Source of the DNA: Nemophila menziesii
Taxonomy: Eukaryota; Streptophyta; Magnoliopsida; Boraginales; Hydrophyllaceae
NCBI GenBank assembly: GCA_029959085.1
Contig: JARWIR010000010.1
Location: 6,221,001-6,285,000, forward strand
Direction of reading: 5' to 3'
Length of the DNA: 64,000 nucleotides
This document shows positions 10,621-23,736 of this stretch, in pieces; position 1 is the stretch's first letter, and the number at the start of each line of letters is the position of its first letter. A program made the translations under genes and the position numbers. The notes beneath the pieces were generated by a model. It was not told the origin of the DNA, searched no databases, and worked only from the letters and a program-made list of their open reading frames with translations.

Positions 10621-11847
10621 TTGTATCATAAAGAAATATTCACCTTGATCTCCATTCAAAAACATAATTTAACATTTAACTGGTGTATGACTAGTTCATG
10701 AATGAAAACTAGTACACTAAGGGTCTAAAAGTGGTTATACAAGGGAGTAGGGGTCAAAGTAATCTTATATTTTCTTTTAGGTGAAACCTTTACAAACATG
10801 ACTAGCTTTGATTTTATCTAGTTAAACCACCAGATCTCAATTTCTACTTAAATTTCACTTATTGCTAAGTAGGTCACTACCTTTAGGAAAGTCAGTCAAT
10901 TTCCATGTATGGTTTTGTTTTAATAGATTCAAGTTCACTAGTAATGGACTTTTCCATAAACTAACATCTATTGATGTTAATGCCTTAAAAATTTTAGGGT
11001 CTTTCTCCATAAGAGAGCAAGTTTCTATCTTTTCACTTGGCATGTTTATGTGGAAACCCTCAATCATAAGAGCAGTAACAGTTGGGTCCAAACCTAGACT
11101 CGATCCTATGCCTCTTACTTCTCCTAGATTCATCCTTAGTAATACTACTAGGGATCACATAAGTTTAAAGGGAGAGGTAATTATCACGTCGAACATTAGT
11201 ACTGTGAAAATATTTATTGGTAGGAAGAGAGGTTTTTTACATCATTAAATATTTTAAGCAAATAAGAATTCAGCATCTCTGGATTCATACATCGAATTGT
11301 CATCTGGCAATAAGAATTTATATGTTGCACAGGGCCGGTCCTGGTAGGAAGCAGAAGAAGCAACTGCTTAGGGCCACATAATTTTTACTTAAATTTAGAG
11401 CCCCAAAACATAAAACCCAATTCTTTAGTATTCTTCAAGCCCAAGTTTACAAGTCCTAATCCTATAAGGTTTACAATTATATGCCAAGTCTATATAATAA
11501 ATCAAAACGTTTATGTAATACAAGTAGTTCTCTTTTGTTAAAAAAAGTTAAGCCACCAAATAAAACAAGCTGCAAAATAAAAGAAAAAATCACCCGATTA
11601 AAGAAAAAGTAATTCACCTATCAAATTGACAAATATCAACAGGTTAGTTCTTTTATTTTTTAAATTTTGTCAATTTAATTTTTAATGTAATATTAACTGT
11701 TTATGATTTATTATATTTCATTTAATTTTTTTTTTCTATTTGTTTTAGTTTGTTACTTATTTAATTTTATAAATTGTATTTATATTATATAATTTTTTTA
11801 CACATCTTATAAATTATATATTTTTATTTATAACTAATTATAATTTA

Positions 11848-11952
<105 letters not shown>

Positions 11953-12295
11953 TAGTGAAGTAGTGTATTTTTATCTGCGGCTAATTCTTGTTTAAGTGTC
12001 TAATTTTTGTTTAAGTGATTTAGTAGATTTATTAAACTGATTAATGAAAGACTAAAAAGTATTTAAACATAATAAGTATTATATTTTATTATTTAAATTA
12101 AACTAAAAATTAAATAACTATTAGAGTTATTATTTTGTGTTATAAATTAATTTTGTAGTTTTTTTTCACTTTAGAATATTAATTATTTGTAAATATATTA
12201 TCTAAATAAAAAAATTTATAAAGTGCAATATATCAAAAAAAAGTGATTATAATAAATAATAACGATTAAATTTTTTTAGCAGCATATTAATTTAG

Positions 12296-14839
12296 ATGGG
12301 GCCAAGAAAACATATGTCTGGATATGAGAAAAGGAAAAAATAAACAAAAAAAGGAAGAATTAGTTCAATCTCAAGCTGGAAATATTTTTAAATTTTTTTA
12401 AAGCAACAAACAACCGGAAAACGAAGATATCATGAATGAAGAACATAACTCAAGCGAAGATTTGATGAATAAAATTATGGGCCAGTTAAAATTTTTGAAA
12501 ATGATCAACATTTAACTCAAAACAATATTGAGGACACAGATGATGAAGGAGATGATTTGGAGAACGAAGAAAATAAACAAGGTGTGAATGCAGACGGTCA
12601 ATATAAACATGTTGAAGAAATTGTTGTGCCTTTAAACATATATGATCCAAATAATTGGAAAATAATTGATCAAAAATTGAGAGATTTGTTAGTAGAGAAA
12701 GGTCCTATAAGACATGATATTGAAAAATACCCACAAGATGATTGAGGGAGACATTTTTCATCTACATATTTTATTCGACGTTTACCAAATGGTGAGACAC
12801 ATGACAGAAAATGGCTTATATATTCAAGGTCTTGAAATAAAATATTTTGCTTTTGTTGTAAGTTATTTAAGAATAAAGGAGTTGGTACTCAGTTCGATAA
12901 TGATGGGTTAAAAGATTGGGTGAATATTGGTAAGAGGATTAAGTGTCACGAAACGAGTAATGAACGCCTTATTTGCATCAAAAAATGGATTGAATTGGAG
13001 ATGAGATTAAAGCAAAATGAAACTATTGATAAAAGCGTGCAAGAACAAGTCAACCGAGAAAAAGAACATTGGAAAAGAGTATTATTAAGAATATTTGCCA
13101 TGGTGAAAAGTCTTGCAAAAAATAATTTAGCATTTTGCGGAGATAATGAGAAGATTTATCAAGAAAATAATGGAAACTTTTTAAGCCTAATTGAAATGAT
13201 TGTTGAATTTGATCCAGTGATGCAAGAACATATTCGACGTACTGAAAATAGAGAAATTCAATATAGTTATCTTGGTCATAAGATTCAGAATGAAATGATA
13301 CAAATGTTAGCATGTGAGATCAAAAGTATGATACTTATAAAAATAAAAAAAGCAAAGTATTTTTCATTCATACTCGATTGTACTCCCTATATAAGTCATG
13401 AGGAACAAATGTCTCTCATTATACGACTTGTAGATATAACGACATCTCCAATAAAAGTAGAGGAGTTCTTTTTAGAATTTATTAAGGTGGATGATACATC
13501 AGGGCTTCGTTTATTTAGCGAACTTAAACAAGTATTGGTTTCTCTTGAACTCGATATTAATGATGTAAGAGGATAGGGTTATGATAATGGCGCAAATATG
13601 AAAGGAAATCATATAGGTGTGCGGAAAAGACTACTTGAAATGAATCCTCGAGCTTTTTACACGCCATGTGGTTGTCATAGTTTGAACCTTGCACTTTGTG
13701 ATATGGCCAATTCATGTCGCAAAGCTAGATCTTTTTTTGGAGTAGTTCAACGTTTGTATTCACCATTTTCCGGTTCCACAAAACGGTGGAAAATTTTCAA
13801 AGATAATGTGAAAGGTCCCACACTTAAGTCATTATCACAAACATGTTTAGAAAGGCATGTAGAAAGTGTCAAAGCAATAAAAATCAAACTACAGAAATTA
13901 GACATGCTCCGATTGAGTTGGCGAAAACTACCACTGATTCTAAAACAATGAGTGAAGCTGAATCATTAGAAAAATATCATATCCAGGATTTTGAATTTTT
14001 ATTGAGCATGGTTATTTGGCACATAATGTTGGTTGAGGTTAATACTGTTTAGTAAAGCATTTCGAGCAAAAAATATGCAAATTGATGTAGTTATACAACA
14101 ATTGAAAGGACTCATCTCTATTTTTGAGGAGTATCGAGAAACAGGTTTTGAAAAGTCCACGACGGAAGCTAAAAAAATTGCAAGTGTAATGGAAATTGAA
14201 CCAGTGTTCCATGAAAAACACATCATTCAAAGAAATAAAAAGTGTGATGATAACACTAATAACGAGGTAACACTATCTGCTCAAAAATTCTTTCGATTGG
14301 ATTACTTTTGTATATAATGGATCAAGCTCTCGAGTCACTTAGAAGTAGGTTTGAGAAGTTCACGGTATACGAAAAATTTTTGGCTTCTTATTTAATTTTG
14401 GATGGGTTGATCCAATTAATGATAATATTTTGATGAACCATTACACCAAATTAGAGATTGCTTCGAAACATGACATGCTTTTGGATATTGATGGAGAAGG
14501 CTTATATTCTGAACTGATTTTGTTGAGAGAAATGTTGCCAACCGATGCAAAAAACTAATTGAAGTGCTTAATTTTTTGAAGTTAGTGGAAGGTTGTTTTC
14601 CTAATGCGTGGATTGCGTATAGGATATTGTTGACAATACCAGTCACAGTTGCATCCGCATAAAGAAGTTTCTCAAAATTGAAGTTGATCAAGTCATACCT
14701 TTGGTCGACGATGTCACAAGAAAGATTAAGTGGATTGGCTACTTTATCAATTGAAAAGGATATGCTAAAAAAGATAGAATATTCAAAATTAATTAGTGAT
14801 ATTGCATCAAAAAATGCAAGAAGAGTGGTTATTAAGTGA
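12296..14839 (+). pseudogene. hAT transposase pseudogene, TTF-type/ZMYM1-like family
   Basis: From ATG at 12296 (MGPRKHMSGYEKRKK) the protein can be followed through several stops and frame changes. A conserved N-terminal block starts [15 protein letters not shown]-type zinc-finger-like block lies about 12740-12910 (GRHFSSTYF, then FCFCCKLF). A long DUF4371-like block lies at 12920-13576 (YFSFILDCTPYISHEEQMS). The block GYDNGANMKGNHIGV and PCGCHSLNLALCDMA follow. Near 14630-14800 is the hAT C-terminal dimerisation region (PVTVASA, a stop, then RSFSKLKLIKSYL). It ends with TGA at 14837-14839. At least five interruptions make it non-functional. Confidence 0.85.
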
Positions 14840-15790
14840 TACATTTTTTTTTATTGTTTTCAAACATCGTAGTTATTTTTTATTATGTATTGAATTTTTT
14901 TAATTATATTTTATTATTAAATTTTGAAATATAATTATATAGAGGGGCCCCTATTTTGAATTTCTCTTAAGGCCCCTTAAATAGCACGACTGGCCCTGAT
15001 TTTGCATGTAACTGGGTATGTCCTATAAAACTTGAATATATTGTCTCGGGTCTGGTGTTGACTTCTAAGAAGTCGGGTGGCCCTATCATGGCTAGACACC
15101 CCCACATCTTTAATTATTTCAAATTAAATGGAACTCTTCCCACGACTCATAAGGGGTCTTTGTCTAAGTTATCACGACTGCCTTATTAAGTACTAAACAG
15201 TCGAAACAACTCCCATCCCGCCAGATTTTGTTTGGGTAAGACTAAACTAATTAATACGGTATTCATCAATTTTTAATGGTTCTATGATTTGCATTTTGTT
15301 GGGGGTATATGGGGAACTAATTTCATGATTTATTCTGTCAATTTCAAATAATTATTTAAGGAAATATGAACTATATTTACTATTATTATTAGACTTAAGC
15401 TTCTTGATTTTACTCTTAATTTTATTTACCACCTTCTATTTATATGTAATTTAAAAAAAATTGATATGTTTTATGTTCACAATGTAGACTATAGTGAATC
15501 TAGAGTAGTTATCTACATAGCTTATATCATCTGTCTCACCTAGCAGTATTTTAAAGCAAAGCCAGACTGCACTAGTTCTCATAGATTGTTCTTTTTAGTG
15601 GTCAAGGATAAAAAGGGCTTAGCATCTTGTCCTTTACACATCTTTAACATATAACACAATCGTTAATATTGTGAAGATTGGTTAGTCTGTGTGTCTTTTA
15701 ACCTTATAATATATTAAACACTGAAAAGTGCTAATAAACCATGCCACGTATAAATATTGAGCATTTTACATCGAAGTATATGCATTCATA

Positions 15791-18478
15791 TTCATATATA
15801 TGGTGTTAAATAAAAATCCTTTAAAGTACCATTACCCAACCAAGTCATCAATTATAGTTTTAACAATTTATCCCACCATGGAGACTAGTTACCAACCACT
15901 ATGTTGAGACTAGCGAGGGACCCCAAAGAACGCCAATTAGCTCTAAGTTATTACCGAGGTAAGATTTCGAGGAACCTGTTTTTTCGAAGGTGACGACAAT
16001 GATTGAATTTATAAGGTAAATACATTCTCTATCATCCACTTCCTCAAACTTCTTGAGCGGGAGTATTTGGATGTTCTTAATTTTGAGAACTCAATTGGAT
16101 CAACCTCAACCATCACAACAGAGACCTCATCAATCTCAGTCAAGTCACTGACATGTCTTGGAAATGGATCCTTTCTTTGGTCACGTAGGTTAGACTTAGG
16201 GTCCTCTTCCATCAAAACTGATAGAACAGACTTTCAACATGTCCTTATTGTATGACCAGAATTTATAACTAGATTAGTCTTTGAAGTACTATTAATAAAA
16301 TATATACTTATCCTTTAGTCAATTTTCCTATGCGACTCGCAAATGACTAATCATTCTTTGAAGAATTTTCTTCTACAGTGTTTCCCAAATAATCCTTGAG
16401 GACTCCCTTTAGTGGGCGGTTTGAAGAACGGATTCTTTATGTTGTTCATGAACCATTCTCTAGCCACCAAGATACAATTTTTGAACTTGGGTCAAGGGAA
16501 AAATGCCTTGCCAATTCTTCTTTAGTAGTGGTTGCATTGTCAATTAGAGAAGACTCCTTGAATAAAACTGAATCAAGATCACACTAGGCAAGACAGATTA
16601 AAAGTTTTTGTTCCCAACGGTATTGGTTTGAATCATTCATGGATTCTAACCTTAACACATCAGGAAGTTATCTTGCATTTAAAAATGAAGCAACAACGCG
16701 AAGTTGGAAAATTATTTATGATCGATGTTCTTGATCATAATATCTTTTATTAAATTGTTGGTAAAATGGTAAACACTGACTGAATAAAATAGTTTAAATA
16801 ATATATAATTCAAAATCATGAAAATACAAAGTTTACATGAAATTGAAATATAAAATACAGAACTTACATGATTACGATTATTTCAATTAATAACAATATA
16901 ATAGATTTGTTAAAAAAGATATTTCGGGTACAGTCGGTATCTCCAAATCAATATTCTATTACTACTCTATGCACAGAAACAATTAAAGAGAGCAAGAGAG
17001 AGTTTGAGAGTTTATTGGTGTTTGTAATTATGTTGTTGGTTTGTTTCAAATAACTCTTTAGTCTCTTTATTTAGTGTAAGCATCTCTCAAAAAATGTTTG
17101 CATTAAAGTCAGTCATAAAATCTACCATAAATTTGGTCATAAACACGTCCTTAAGAAAGTTAAAAATCATTTTTCTTCTCTTGGAAGTTGGCATGAACCT
17201 AGAAAATTCTTTGAGAAGGAGGAGAACGAATCTGACCAACACTTATAACACTTGAGACATAAGTGTGGGAGTTACCGTTGGGGATGGGAGCATTCATGAC
17301 GATTGTTTAATTTAGGAGTTTCTGACTATTGGGAATGAGAGTCGTGACGACGACTGACGAGTAGACTCGGTCCCAACTCAATAAATACCCACAATCAAAA
17401 TATGTTTTATTTTCATTTCCCCAACTTCCCCATGACCACACCCTCACCCTCACCCTCACCCTTACCCTTTTCCTTACCCTCTTCGGGGTCGGGTCGGGTA
17501 GGGGGTTGTGGTGGTGGTGCGTGCATGTAAGGTATTCTCATTATTCTTCATCTTTTGAGTTTTTAGCCTTTTGAAAGATATAGAAAGGAAAAATATTATA
17601 ACTAATATTTTTTTACATCTCCATTTCTGATGTGTGACTTTTAAAAAAAGACACTTAGTTTTCTCTTTCTCTAAGAGTATGAAAACATTTAAAAGTCTCT
17701 TAATTTTCTAGACATGTGCAACTTCGAATTCTTGACTAGGAACATATTCAAATCAGGTGTTACCTTCTCTCCTTGCTTGTCTAATATTACTCATTTGTAT
17801 TCCCAAGCACGATATTGCCCAGCTATAGTTCAAGTTGATAGTGACTGTGCTCGATGTGCCATACTTGTCTCGATATACAATATCACTTAAATGTAACTCC
17901 ATTCCTCTTCATAAAAGTGTACAAACTTCTAGTCTGTGTTATTCTGATCCATAACAAATCAAGAATTCATAAGTTTTACCTTTTCACTGCATTTTCCTCG
18001 AACATCACAATAGTTTTGTTCGATAATTATGGTATTTTTTACTGAGATGAATTTAATATTCTCAAAGGTGACTCCCCAAACATATCCTCTTCTGTCCTTT
18101 ACAGAAAACAAACTGATATGATTGAGATCTAATTGTTGCTTATTCTTCATAAATTACCTTTAGAATGGCGACTGTGAAGGGGATTACTTTGACTGCTTTT
18201 TGTGTAGTTAAGCTTCTTATTATACAATACTTATCATTCCACAGAACCATGAATGTAATATCATACCATCAATGTATTAATTAGAGTTCCATTTGTAGTT
18301 TTATTCAGTACATCATTGCTTACGTGAATGTTTTCCACTTGAACAACATTTTTTCTTTTTCCTAGGCTTCTAATACTGTCAATAAATTAAAAAAATTCAA
18401 ACCAGTTGGGTCAGCTTAACTGGTCAGGGTCATGCTACTTCTTCTACCATTAAATGGTATGATTGAGAGTATTCATGG
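15791..18478. other. Unassigned AT-rich region
   Basis: I cannot identify a gene here. Short open frames on both strands show no recognisable domain, except a possible zinc-knuckle fragment (GHTIRTC, minus strand, about 16245) that may belong to the copia remnant to the left. It contains the C-rich/G-rich tract at 17441-17505. An old LTR could be hidden here, but I found no paired end or target duplication. Confidence 0.4.
17441..17505. other. Adjacent G-quadruplex-forming tracts on opposite strands
   Basis: 17441-17467 holds five CCC runs separated by TCA, TCA, TCA and TTA, so the minus strand has five GGG runs with 3-nt loops. 17485-17505 holds GGGG, GGG, GGG and GGGGG separated by TC, TC and TA on the plus strand. 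Both fit the usual G4 pattern. The surroundings are AT-rich. Confidence 0.7.
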
Positions 18479-19589
18479 TGAAAGACCTAGAGGGGGTGAA
18501 TAAGATACTAAGCTAATTAACGCCTAATTAAAATATTTTCTCGATAATTATTAGTTGAAATTAAAAAAATTCTTAAGAAATATATCAAACAATTAGGGGA
18601 TCATGCAATAGGTTACTAATTATTTGATATATATAAGCAAGGCGAATAATTAAAAAAAAGTAAATATATAAGGGAAAGAAAGCATGCAAGCATATAGTGG
18701 TACGGTTTCCCTACTCCACTACCTAAAGTATCCATTTTAGGATTTCTAAACTTCTTTACTAAGCTATTTGTCTCTCTTAACTAGGATTAGAACACAATAC
18801 CCATTTACAACAACTTTGTAACCATGAAGCAAATACTTGTGTTATCGCAACACAAGGAACATCAAGTGTAACCCCTATACATACACTCTATTATTCTATT
18901 ACAGTGACTAGAATTAAGAGGAAGAAATAAGTGTTTAGATAGTGGTATAAACTCTGTGTAGAACTCCTTAAAGAGTGGATACAAATGCTAAGCTTTGATA
19001 TCCTTTTTTAGTAGATAACAAATTGATGTTTTTTTGAACAACTTCTTAGTTGAGTAGATATGACAAGTTTAATGATAAATCTTGAAGGATGAAATGATTA
19101 ATTGTAGTAGCTTGAGATCTCTAGTATTGGATGTGAAAGATAATAGCAAATGTAAGAGGTACTTTTCTCCTTGAAAGAGATCCTATTTATAGCACAAGGA
19201 AGTCTCCAATGGATATAAAACATGTGTCACAATATACCGTTCATATTTGCGGTGTAGTGCACTTTCATTTTGTTTATTTGTTGCCATTATGTGGTAATAC
19301 CAGTTTTCTGGGCGGTATACCATTCTCCTTGTCTTCTTGTTCAATGGGCAGAAATTTACGTGTCAATATGACAGTTGCCCAATGGATACCTCCAGTATAC
19401 CAGTCCTATCAAGGGTATACCATTGTTTGAAGCTAAAAATAGGCTTAAAATATTTGTTACAAGATATATCTTAAATATAATTTAAGTATAAACAAGGTAA
19501 GAACTTAACTATATTTCAAAGATATTAGCGAATATGAAAAAGAGATTTTTCGAATATTAAAACAAGATTAAAAGAGGTTTAGGATAACA
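18479..19589 (-). repeat. Old solo-like copia LTR of the D family
   Basis: Starts TGAAAGACCTAGAGGGGGTG and ends GGTTTAGGATAACA, in the same order as the LTRs of element D, with much divergence. Flanking CATGG (18474-18478) and AATGG (19590-19594) match at four of five bases, as expected of an aged target duplication. No internal region adjoins it. The minus strand is the transcribed sense by comparison with D. Confidence 0.75.
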
Positions 19590-19636
19590 AATGGGTAGCG
19601 TGCATATTCTCTGTGGTATTATTCATGGTGCACAAG

Positions 19637-21156
19637 TGATGTCTTTTGTTTTTATGGATTAATCCACTCACATGACATCTTTGGTAATTTTCCCTAGTCT
19701 TCGACATATTGTACTTTTCTCTCTTGTTTTGGACTTATTGTTATTTATAGACCTTTTGTGTCTTAATTGTGTGTTAAGTGTGTATCTTGAGGGTATATGG
19801 TTAACACAAGATTCCAAGATGACGGGGAGAAGAAAAAAATTCAAGCCTAATCCCAAGACACGGCGCAAAAGGAAGATTTGACCACTATTAGAAAGTGAAA
19901 GCTTGTGCGAGTCAGATTTGAAAGTGTATTGTTCAAGGTGCCTCACAAAATTGACAAGGATTATGGGGGATACCTTCCATATATAGATATGATCTGAAGT
20001 TAGGAAAAGTGCAGGATTTGACAATTCACGGTTCTGAGCTGTAATGAAGAAGTAATGCTAATTGTCGGTGTCATGGTTCGACCTAGTAAATTGTTTTTCG
20101 GTTGGATTAGGTAAGGAAAAGAGTCCCACAACCCATAAAATATATATATATAACATTATTAAAGACTTTTGGCCAGTTTTGGGAGGCCTTTAGTCACTGT
20201 AGAGAGCACAAAAACGTTGAAGCTAGAGAGGAGAAAAAAGAAATGAGTTTCTACACCAAACTCCACAATTCTTCAACATCTGGACTTCTATCCTTTCAAA
20301 GAGTTTTTTTTACATATTAGACATTATTTTTGCATTAATTTTCTGTAGTTTTTACTTTTTTTATGAACTAAATCCTAATTGCTTGAGGATTGCGATTGTA
20401 GGAACCTATGTTAGTAATTTTATGTTCTAGTGTATTTGGGATTATGCATAATTGAAAGTTGGTATTTTATATTTTTGTTGACTATGTATTTATAATCATG
20501 ACTATCCATATCGTAGCAAAATATTGGGTAGTAATGGTAATTAGGTTATCGCCCTGATGGGGGTTCTAATTACGAAACTAGTACATTTGTGTCTAGCGTG
20601 CGGTAATGAATCGGGAGGTCTTGCCTAGCTAGATAGTCAAAAGGGTTTGAACCTATAACATTTGAAAGCATCTACAGGGTACGCTTGGAAGAGATCCCTA
20701 GGGTCATACAACTGTTCTCTATGCTACCCTGACGGGAGTTAGAGAGATAGGTAAATCCCAACTAATATGAAATTATCACTCCAACCTTATTCCTAGAAAC
20801 ATAAATTAAATACATAAGGGAGTACTAGCAATACTCAAGAAACCATTCTTATTTATTTTACATATTTTTATTAGTTTAATTGCATATTCATTTTAGTTTA
20901 TAATTATTTTACTTCCATTGTAGCACTTATATAATAAAAACCAAATAAACATCAATTTCTTTGTTTGTCTATTATTCCATTGCAACTTTACATTACTATA
21001 CTTCTTAAACACATTAGTTTAATCTTGATGGTCCCTTTGGAGACGATAACCCTAATACTTATCAAATTTATTATTTGTCAATGAACCATACACTTGTGGG
21101 AAGTATCTCAAAAGGGTGTTGGTCTGTTTATCATAATACAGGGGACAATAAGTATA
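19637..21156 (+). repeat. 5' LTR of gypsy element E
   Basis: Starts TGATGTCTTTTG and ends just before a primer-site-like TGGCACCGCTGTCGGGGA (21157-21174), which matches tRNA-Asp less well than in A or C. It contains CCCTGATGGGGG and CCCTGACGGGAG motifs (near 20552 and 20728). A related fragment, split by element C, lies at 35445-35586 and 48451-48886. Confidence 0.8.
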
Positions 21157-21407
21157 TGGCACCGCTGTCGGGGACCATATCGTTATATTTTTGAGTTTTT
21201 AGATTGTATAATAGTGTTTATTTTTTATTTTTTACTTTTTTTTGTCTCTATCTATAGATTTAACAAGTTTGGTGTAACAACCAAAGAAGAACAAATAGAG
21301 AAAAAAAACTATAAGAAGAAATAGCTGCAGCGAGTTGGATGGAGAGAATCATAGACAAGGAAAGAGGTTGGCCAATATCACAAACTACGATAGCTACATC
21401 ACAAGTA
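21157..21407 (+). other. Primer site and 5' leader of element E
   Basis: The primer-like site is followed by an AT-rich leader and a short lysine-rich frame with stops. Element D interrupts it at 21408. The right part of E resumes at 29236 inside gag, so much of E gag was lost before D inserted. Confidence 0.6.
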
Positions 21408-21412
21408 GTTGG

Positions 21413-22423
21413 TGAAAGTCCTAGAGGGGGTGAATAGGATTACTAATAAGATTAATGCCTAATTAAAAATCTTTTGGACAATTATAAGTTTAAAGAAAAC
21501 CTTCTAAGTCAATATATATCAAACTCTTAAGGATCGTGCAATAGGGTAACTAGGTTTGATATAATTGAAGACGAGCAATCAATCAATTAAAAGTAAAGAG
21601 ATAAGGGATAGAAAGTACACAACGATGTATAGTGGTTCAGCCGTACATCCACTACCTAAGGATGCCACCTTAGGATTTCAAAGCTTCTTAACTAAGCTTC
21701 CGTGTCTCTCTTAACCGGAATGAGAACACAATACCCTTACAACCACTTCGATACCACGAAGCAAACTTTTGTGCTATCGCAACACAAGGAAACCGAGTAT
21801 ACTCCCTATACTCACTCTCTCTCTTAATCTATCTATTACAAATACAAGATCTAAGAGGATAAAAACAAGTGTTTGAATGGTTGGTACAACTTTGATAAGA
21901 ACTCCTAAAGAGAGGATATGACTCTAAGCTTAGAACTTCTCTTGAGTGGATTAGAACTTTGAAGCTTCTTGAATTAACTCCTTGATTGAGTAGATATAAC
22001 TAGTTGAATGATCAAGATTGGATTGATACTTCGATAGATTGAGACCTCTAAAGAATGTATAAGTTTGTCGAAATGTGTTGGTAAGAGGTAAATCATTGCA
22101 TAGCATAAAATCCCATTTTATAGCGAACTTTCTAACCCTGGGCGGTATGACAGTTGTCTGGGCGATATACCAGTTTGTATTGTCTTCTAGGTAACGGTTA
22201 AATTTGACGTGGCATTTGACTGTTGGGCAACGACTCTCTTCGCCGGCATGCCGGTCCTCTGGGCGGTAATGCCGGCCCTGCTACTAAATTAACCTTGAAT
22301 AATAATGTTTAATTCATCGAGAAAAAGTATTTAGTTAGGGCAAGTGTAATGCACTATTTCGGGGATATTTAAAACACGATTTAGAAAATATTAAAACAAG
22401 ATTAAAAGGGCGTTAGACCAACA
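21413..22423 (-). repeat. 3' LTR of element D (1011 bp)
   Basis: On the minus strand it runs TGTTGGTCTAACG...CTTTCA. It contains a TATA-like TATAAAATGG on the minus strand (22122-22113) and GC-rich words (GGCGGTATGACAG, CCGGCATGCCGG) at about 22140-22275. Confidence 0.92.
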
Positions 22424-22440
22424 ATCTCCCCCTTTTTGAT
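22424..22440 (-). other. Polypurine tract of element D
   Basis: The minus strand reads CAAAAAGGGGGAGAT directly before the LTR start TGTTGG, the usual copia form. Two further AAGGGGGAG copies lie at about 22638-22648 and 22735-22745. Confidence 0.88.
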
Positions 22441-23736
22441 GTTTGACAAATCGAAATATACAATTTTGCTGGAAAAGAGTTTTTAAGAAATATGTATTTT
22501 TAAAAATGATTTTAGACAATTTAACCGAGTAAATGATTGGTAAATGGAGAACTCCCCTTTCTCTATGCATAAAATAATTTTTGAAATAACAAGAGATTTG
22601 AAATATTTTCGTCAACACGTATTTAAATTCTTCAAAAACTCCCCCTTACACAAGGCATAATACAATTGCAAATTTGTGTATCAAAGATATTTTAGAAAGG
22701 TTTATAAAAATTTGAATGAATATCTTTAATCTTTCTCCCCCTTTGTCAACAACAAAAAGAAACAAGGAACACAACAAAGGGGTTAAAAATACAATTCAAA
22801 AGAGTTGAAGGACCTAGGTGAAATTCTTCAAAGTTTGAGGGACCTAAGTGCCATTTTTCAAATACCAAGGATCTGAAAATATAGATTAACAAAAAAGGGT
22901 ATTGAAAAAATCAATAAAGAAAGGGACTCAAAGGTCAAAAATAAAAGTTTGAGGGACCAAATTGCAATGTTATAAAATTCTAGGGACTAAAGTACAATTT
23001 TTACAAAGTGTATGGACTAAAATTAAAAGATTGATTTAGAGAGAGTATACAGTCCAATTTTGAGCAATATATTGTGATTTTTGAAATTTGAGGGACTAAA
23101 GTCCAAATATGACTAAGACACAATATAAGTAAACTATTCATGTAAGCATTTTATCAAGCATGTAGAGTGCGGAAAATAAATAGTGTAGGGATTAAAAAGA
23201 GATTTTCTCAAGATATGGGGACCAAAATGCAATTTTCTCAAAATATGGGAACCAAAATGCAATTTTCTCAAAAAATGAAGATCAAAGTGAGAATTTGCGA
23301 GATAGGAATTATAGAAGTGCAATTTTGGGACAACACAACTATTTCTAAGACAAATAGTATGCAATTTTCAAAAGAGTGATCTTAAAAGAAAATATTCAAG
23401 ATAAAAGAGGGCCAAAAAACAATTATCCAACTAAGGAGGATCAAGTTGCAAATTCACCTATAAGAGACAAACAAGATTAGTTACGAGCAATAGCATAACT
23501 CACGGGAATAGTAAATTACTATCCAATAACAAGAAATAGTATCACAAGAACTAAACAACATAATAAAGATAGCATCGAATATAGTTTTAAACAACATAAC
23601 CGGAAGCTAATAATCATCCAAAAACTGAGTTTTAAACAATTACATCCAAACTAAACCACAAGTTTATAAACCATATAATAACTTAAAGGTTTTAACAGAA
23701 CATACCTAAAAAGATAACAATAAAAACGAGACAATG
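22441..23736 (-). repeat. 3' noncoding region of element D with short repeats
   Basis: No gene. Between about 22800 and 23365 the phrase GGGACYAAAGTGCAATTTT recurs roughly ten times with drift and spacing of about 30-60 bases. Two near-identical units (ACCAAAATGCAATTTTCTCA) lie at 23221-23270. Small frames here come from the repeat. Confidence 0.7.

Noticed and set aside
10862..11248. 128-codon plus-strand frame
   Set aside because: It is the reverse of the copia RT remnant on the minus strand, which carries the recognisable motif.
17441..17467. Interstitial telomere repeat
   Set aside because: The unit is mainly CCCTCA, not the plant CCCTAAA, and it is short.
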